From NCBI RefSeq assembly GCF_001955695.1, contig NZ_CP019236.1:5736474-5800473 (forward strand): 64,000 nucleotides of DNA, read 5' to 3'. Position 1 is the first letter of the stretch. Every line of letters begins with the position of its first letter. Of this stretch, positions 61,045 to 64,000 are shown in pieces. The position numbers and the translations under genes were made by a program. The stretch is from Rhodoferax koreense (GTDB taxonomy: Bacteria > Pseudomonadota > Gammaproteobacteria > Burkholderiales > Burkholderiaceae_C). The notes under the pieces are model-generated. The model was given only the letters and a program-made list of their open reading frames with translations, was not told the DNA's origin and made no database searches.

Positions 61045-62760
61045 TCAGCGGAATTTAGGCAGATGGAACTTCGGTGGCACACCCATGCGCTTGTTGATCA
61101 GCCATTGCTGGGCGATCGACAGCGTGTTGTTGGTGATCCAGTACATCACCAGGCCGGCCGGGAAGAAGAAGAACATCACCGAGAAGATCAGCGGCATGAA
61201 CCACATCAGCTTGGCCTGCATCGGATCCGGCGGCGCGGGGTTCAGCGCGGTCTGCAGCAAGCTGGTGAAGGTCATCACCAGCGGCAGGATGAAGTACGGA
61301 TCGGGCGAGGACAGGTCATGGATCCACAGCGCCCACGGCGCGCCGCGCATTTCCACGCTGGACAGCAGCACCCAGTACAGCGCGATGAACACCGGGATCT
61401 GGATCATGATCGGGAAGCAGCCGCCCATCGGGTTGATCTTTTCCTCGCGGTAGATCTTCATCATGGCCTGCTGCATTTCCTGCGGCTTGTCCTTCAGGCG
61501 CTCACGCATTTCGGTGATACGTGGGTTGACGGCCTTCATCTTGGCCATGCTGGCATAGGCCTTGGCGTTGAGCCAGTAGAACGCGGCCTTGAGCAGCACC
61601 ACGAGCGCCACGATGGACCAGCCCCAGTTCTGGATGAAGCTGTGCAGTTTGTCGAGCAGCCAGTAGAGCGGCTTGGACAGGATCGTCAGCCAGCCGTAGT
61701 CCTTCACCAGTTCCAGGCCGGGCGAGAGCGACTCGAGCACCTTCTCGAGTTGCGGGCCGACAAAAATGCGCGCCGACACCGACTTGGTGGTGCCGGGTGC
61801 GATGTTGTCCACCGGCGTGATCATGCCGACCGAATACAGGTTGGTATCGACCTTGCGCATGAACAGGTCGCGCGGAATGTTGTCGCCCAGCAGCCAGGCG
61901 CTAGCGAAATAGTGCTGCACCATGGCGACGTAGCCGTTGGTCGCATGTTTTTCGATGTCGACGCTGTTGTCCTCGATCTTCTTGAATTCGACCTTCTGGT
62001 ACTTCTTGGCATCGGTGTAGACCGCCGGGCCGGTGAAGGTGGAGTAGAACGACGACTCGCCCGGCGGCTTGGTGCCGTCGCGCACGAGTTGCAGGTAGAG
62101 CTGCGGCGACACCGGCACCGTTCCGACGTTGACCACGTCGTGCTGCACGCGGATGGCGTAGGAGCCGCGCTCCAGCGTATAGGTCTTGACCAGCTTCACG
62201 CCGCCGACTTCGGGCGATTCGAACTTCACCACCAGTTCGTTCACGCCGTCCTTCAGGCTGCGCTCGCCAGGCACGGCGGTCATCACCGTCTTGTGGCTCG
62301 GGAAGCTGCCGCCCGCGGCACCGCCGATCAGGCCGGTCTGGGCCAGGTAGACACGGCTGGCACTCTCATCCAGCAGCACGAAGTTCTTGGCCTTGTCGAC
62401 CGTGTCGAAATACTTCAGCAGTTCCGAACCGATGAGCGAACCACCCTCGGTGTCGAAAGTCAGCTTGAGCACGTCTGTGCTGACTTCGAGCTTTTCACGC
62501 GGTGCGGCAACGGCGGGTGGGTTGGCACCAGGCACCTGGGCCGGGAGCGCGGCACCCGGTGTGCTCGACGCCACCGGCGCGGGCACGCTGGAAGCACCCG
62601 CCGATGCGCCTGCAGCCGGCGCCTTCACGACCTCGGCTGGCTTGGCGCCGGAGGGGAAGAAGGTGGCCTTGTGCCCGTTGTAAACCTGCCATTGGTCCCA
62701 TAACAACACCATGGAGAAACCAAAAATCACCCACAGGATGGTTCGGCGAATATCGTTCAT
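61045..62760 (-). CDS. yidC: Membrane protein insertase YidC
   Basis: A 571-residue inner-membrane insertase/chaperone. The first helix (ILWVIFGFSMVLLWDQW, about residues 8-25) precedes a Pro/Ala-rich linker, a periplasmic beta-sandwich domain (about 75-350) and the five-helix core (about 370-560) with the cytoplasmic hairpin around KMKAVNPRITEMRERLKD. ATG 62760 overlaps the yidD stop by 4 nt. The C-terminus RMGVPPKFHLPKFR is short and basic. Typical gram-negative length. Confidence 0.96.
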   Translation of the reverse strand: MNDIRRTILWVIFGFSMVLLWDQWQVYNGHKATFFPSGAKPAEVVKAPAAGASAGASSVPAPVASSTPGAALPAQVPGANPPAVAAPREKLEVSTDVLKLTFDTEGGSLIGSELLKYFDTVDKAKNFVLLDESASRVYLAQTGLIGGAAGGSFPSHKTVMTAVPGERSLKDGVNELVVKFESPEVGGVKLVKTYTLERGSYAIRVQHDVVNVGTVPVSPQLYLQLVRDGTKPPGESSFYSTFTGPAVYTDAKKYQKVEFKKIEDNSVDIEKHATNGYVAMVQHYFASAWLLGDNIPRDLFMRKVDTNLYSVGMITPVDNIAPGTTKSVSARIFVGPQLEKVLESLSPGLELVKDYGWLTILSKPLYWLLDKLHSFIQNWGWSIVALVVLLKAAFYWLNAKAYASMAKMKAVNPRITEMRERLKDKPQEMQQAMMKIYREEKINPMGGCFPIMIQIPVFIALYWVLLSSVEMRGAPWALWIHDLSSPDPYFILPLVMTFTSLLQTALNPAPPDPMQAKLMWFMPLIFSVMFFFFPAGLVMYWITNNTLSIAQQWLINKRMGVPPKFHLPKFR

Positions 62761-63029
62761 GAAGACTTCTTCTGTGAAGGGGGAGAAAGCAGTTGGGTGA
62801 AAAACCGGGGTGGCCGCGCCGGCACGGGATCGTGCCCGCCCGCGCACCAGGGGTGACACCGCATCAGACGGTGCACGGTCAAATAAGTGCCTGCTGCAGC
62901 GCCGTGTCGTTCCAGCGCTTCGAGCGAATAGGCCGAGCAGCTGGGCTCGAAACGGCAGGCCGAGCCCAGCCATGGGCTCAACAGCAGCCGATAGCCACGC
63001 ACCAGCCCCATCAACGCGGCCTTGATCAT
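62757..63029 (-). CDS. yidD: Membrane protein insertion efficiency factor YidD
   Basis: A 90-residue amphipathic protein with the family block ACRFEPSCSAYSLEALERHG and HPWCAGGHDPVP (three conserved cysteines). It aids YidC-dependent insertion at the inner membrane. Both ends overlap neighbours by 4 nt (rnpA upstream, yidC downstream), so the three are translationally coupled. Confidence 0.95.
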   Translation of the reverse strand: MIKAALMGLVRGYRLLLSPWLGSACRFEPSCSAYSLEALERHGAAAGTYLTVHRLMRCHPWCAGGHDPVPARPPRFFTQLLSPPSQKKSS

Positions 63030-63481
63030 GCGGCGGCAACCGGAAGAGGTGCGACTTCGGCGCGTTCGAACAACTGCAACAGCTCCGTTCGCACGGCCAG
63101 CTTCAATGCCTCCGAAGTCGCACTGATGAACTGCTTGCGGTCGAATCCGCTGCGTAGCCGTACCACATGCGCCGCCTCGGGCCAGCGCGGCTCGAAAGCC
63201 TGACTCACCGTGTAGATCTGGCGCTTGATGGCGTTGCGCGTAACGGCCCGCTTGGCCCATCGCTTGGGCACGAGCGCACCGATCCACACGCCGTCCACGG
63301 CAAACAGGGCCTGCGGTCGCGTGGACTCGGGCCCTGTGGCTGCCGAAGCAGCGGTAGCGGATGCGGATGGCTGTGACGGCACGGGAAGATTCAGCCGGTG
63401 CAGCACGAAATGCGCCGTGCGTGACACCGTTTTGCCGCCCATGACCGCCTGAAACTGCGCGCGCGTCTTCAAACGCTGCAC
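63026..63481 (-). CDS. rnpA: Ribonuclease P protein component
   Basis: A 151-residue protein subunit of RNase P, which matures tRNA 5' ends. The RNR motif lies in KRAVTRNAIKRQIYT, and the N-terminus RLKTRAQFQAVM is typical. A Pro/Ser/Ala-rich insertion near residues 33-58 makes it longer than the usual 115-120 residues. It lies 76 bp downstream of rpmH. Confidence 0.94.
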   Translation of the reverse strand: MQRLKTRAQFQAVMGGKTVSRTAHFVLHRLNLPVPSQPSASATAASAATGPESTRPQALFAVDGVWIGALVPKRWAKRAVTRNAIKRQIYTVSQAFEPRWPEAAHVVRLRSGFDRKQFISATSEALKLAVRTELLQLFERAEVAPLPVAAA

Positions 63482-63557
63482 AACAAGGCCTCACGACGGA
63501 AACAAGCTGAAGACAAGGGTCCCAAAGGCCGAGATCGCGCCTTGAAGCGCCGCCGGC

Positions 63558-63692
63558 TTAGACAGCCAGGCGCTTGCGGCCCTTGGCACGGCGCGCGTTG
63601 ATCACGGCGCGGCCGCCACGGGTCTTCATGCGGACCAGGAAACCGTGGGTGCGGGCGCGTTTGATTTTGGATGGCTGATAAGTGCGTTTCAT
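63558..63692 (-). CDS. rpmH: 50S ribosomal protein L34
   Basis: A 44-residue, very basic ribosomal protein: [15 protein letters not shown], then [16 protein letters not shown] and a C-terminal AKGRKRLAV. The ATG is at 63692 and the TAA at 63560-63558. It opens the rpmH-rnpA-yidD-yidC unit that marks the origin side of many proteobacterial chromosomes. Confidence 0.97.
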   Translation of the reverse strand: MKRTYQPSKIKRARTHGFLVRMKTRGGRAVINARRAKGRKRLAV

Positions 63693-64000
63693 GATGACTT
63701 CCTTGAAGGGTTCGAATCAGCGGCGCCCTACAAAAGAGAGAAGCACATCGCCGAAGAGCGAGCCGGAGCCCTGAGGCTTGTTCCGGTGTTCTGGTTGAAT
63801 GCCCCTGATGAAGCACAAAAATGCGGCGCTCAGGGAAACCAATGATTATGGCAAATTTCCACGGCCCCGACAAGACACTTTGTGTTTCAAGCCCTTGGCG
63901 CCTGCCGTGAATGGTCGGCGCGCGATTGTGGATAAGGGTTTGATAAAGGATAATGCCGGGTGCACAAAAACAAATTTATCCACAGAAGAAGAACGCCACA
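63693..64000. other. oriC-side intergenic region with DnaA boxes
   Basis: This 308-bp gene-free stretch runs from rpmH to the window edge. It has two perfect DnaA boxes: TTATCCACA at 63976-63984 (rightward) and its complement TGTGGATAA at 63927-63935. Between them is an AT-richer run (TTTGATAAAGGATAAT). The rpmH promoter should also lie here. The layout rpmH - DnaA boxes - (dnaA off-window) suggests the chromosomal replication origin or its left border. Confidence 0.75.

Noticed and set aside
61500..63039. Longer YidC form starting upstream of 62760
   Set aside because: The extension runs antisense-like through yidD coding sequence in another frame; the ATG at 62760 overlaps the yidD stop and starts the known signal-anchor.
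63645..63845. A rightward 66-codon frame over rpmH and the origin region
   Set aside because: It is antisense to rpmH and crosses the oriC-side intergenic region, with no ribosome site or recognisable domain.

Overview
The window is high-GC bacterial DNA, almost fully coding, and reads as a chromosomal segment of a betaproteobacterium of the order Burkholderiales, most likely family Comamonadaceae (inference). The grounds are the rpmH-rnpA-yidD-yidC-mnmE block beside DnaA boxes at the right edge, the metX-metW pair, the lptD-surA-rsmA block divergent from amgK, and a short AT-rich dispersed repeat of the kind I associate with Comamonadaceae. I see no insertion sequence, prophage, CRISPR array, rRNA or tRNA. 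The right end is the replication-origin side of the chromosome; dnaA itself would lie just outside.

Layout. 0-6 kb: tkt-gap (leftward) diverges from a tightly overlapping speH-murU-pepP-MOSC run. 6-8.2 kb: an MHYT-GGDEF-EAL cyclic-di-GMP protein. 8.2-14.2 kb: a leftward five-gene cluster of an SPFH/SHOCT protein, a DUF4178 zinc-ribbon membrane protein, a DUF350 membrane protein, a membrane-embedded spermidine-synthase-like protein and a Tat/lipoprotein FAD amine-oxidase-like protein. This is the least understood group here and may be a membrane-linked polyamine system. 14.4-18 kb: maeB, then a secreted barnase-type RNase with a barstar-type inhibitor. 18-25 kb: envelope and ribosome maintenance (rsmA, surA, lptD, amgK, rsmE). 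25-30.4 kb: DsbA-like protein, hydrolase, M20 peptidase and a chemoreceptor.

30.5-39 kb is a 6-deoxy-sugar (probably L-fucose) cluster: lactonase and aldose dehydrogenase leftward; fucose mutarotase, GntR regulator, DHDPS-type aldolase and a four-gene ABC transporter rightward. 39-43.4 kb holds two flavoprotein oxidoreductases under a divergent LysR regulator with a clear palindromic operator. 43.4-48.8 kb is a six-gene L-threonate/tetronate operon (gntR-ltnD-aroE-like-otnK-otnC-otnI). The AroE-like member has no obvious step in the known pathway.

48.9-53 kb is rich in RNA control. metX has a SAM-II-type aptamer and an intrinsic terminator reaching almost to its start codon. A TMEM165/GDT1-type Mn exporter has a yybP-ykoY (Mn2+) leader. 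Two tandem glycine-rich RRM proteins share a leader in which the Shine-Dalgarno is paired in a 7-bp hairpin. 53-58.2 kb: SDR, lptC-kdsC-kdsD and a Kef-type antiporter. 58.2-64 kb: two small unknown/regulatory genes, then mnmE, yidC, yidD, rnpA, rpmH and the oriC-side DnaA boxes.
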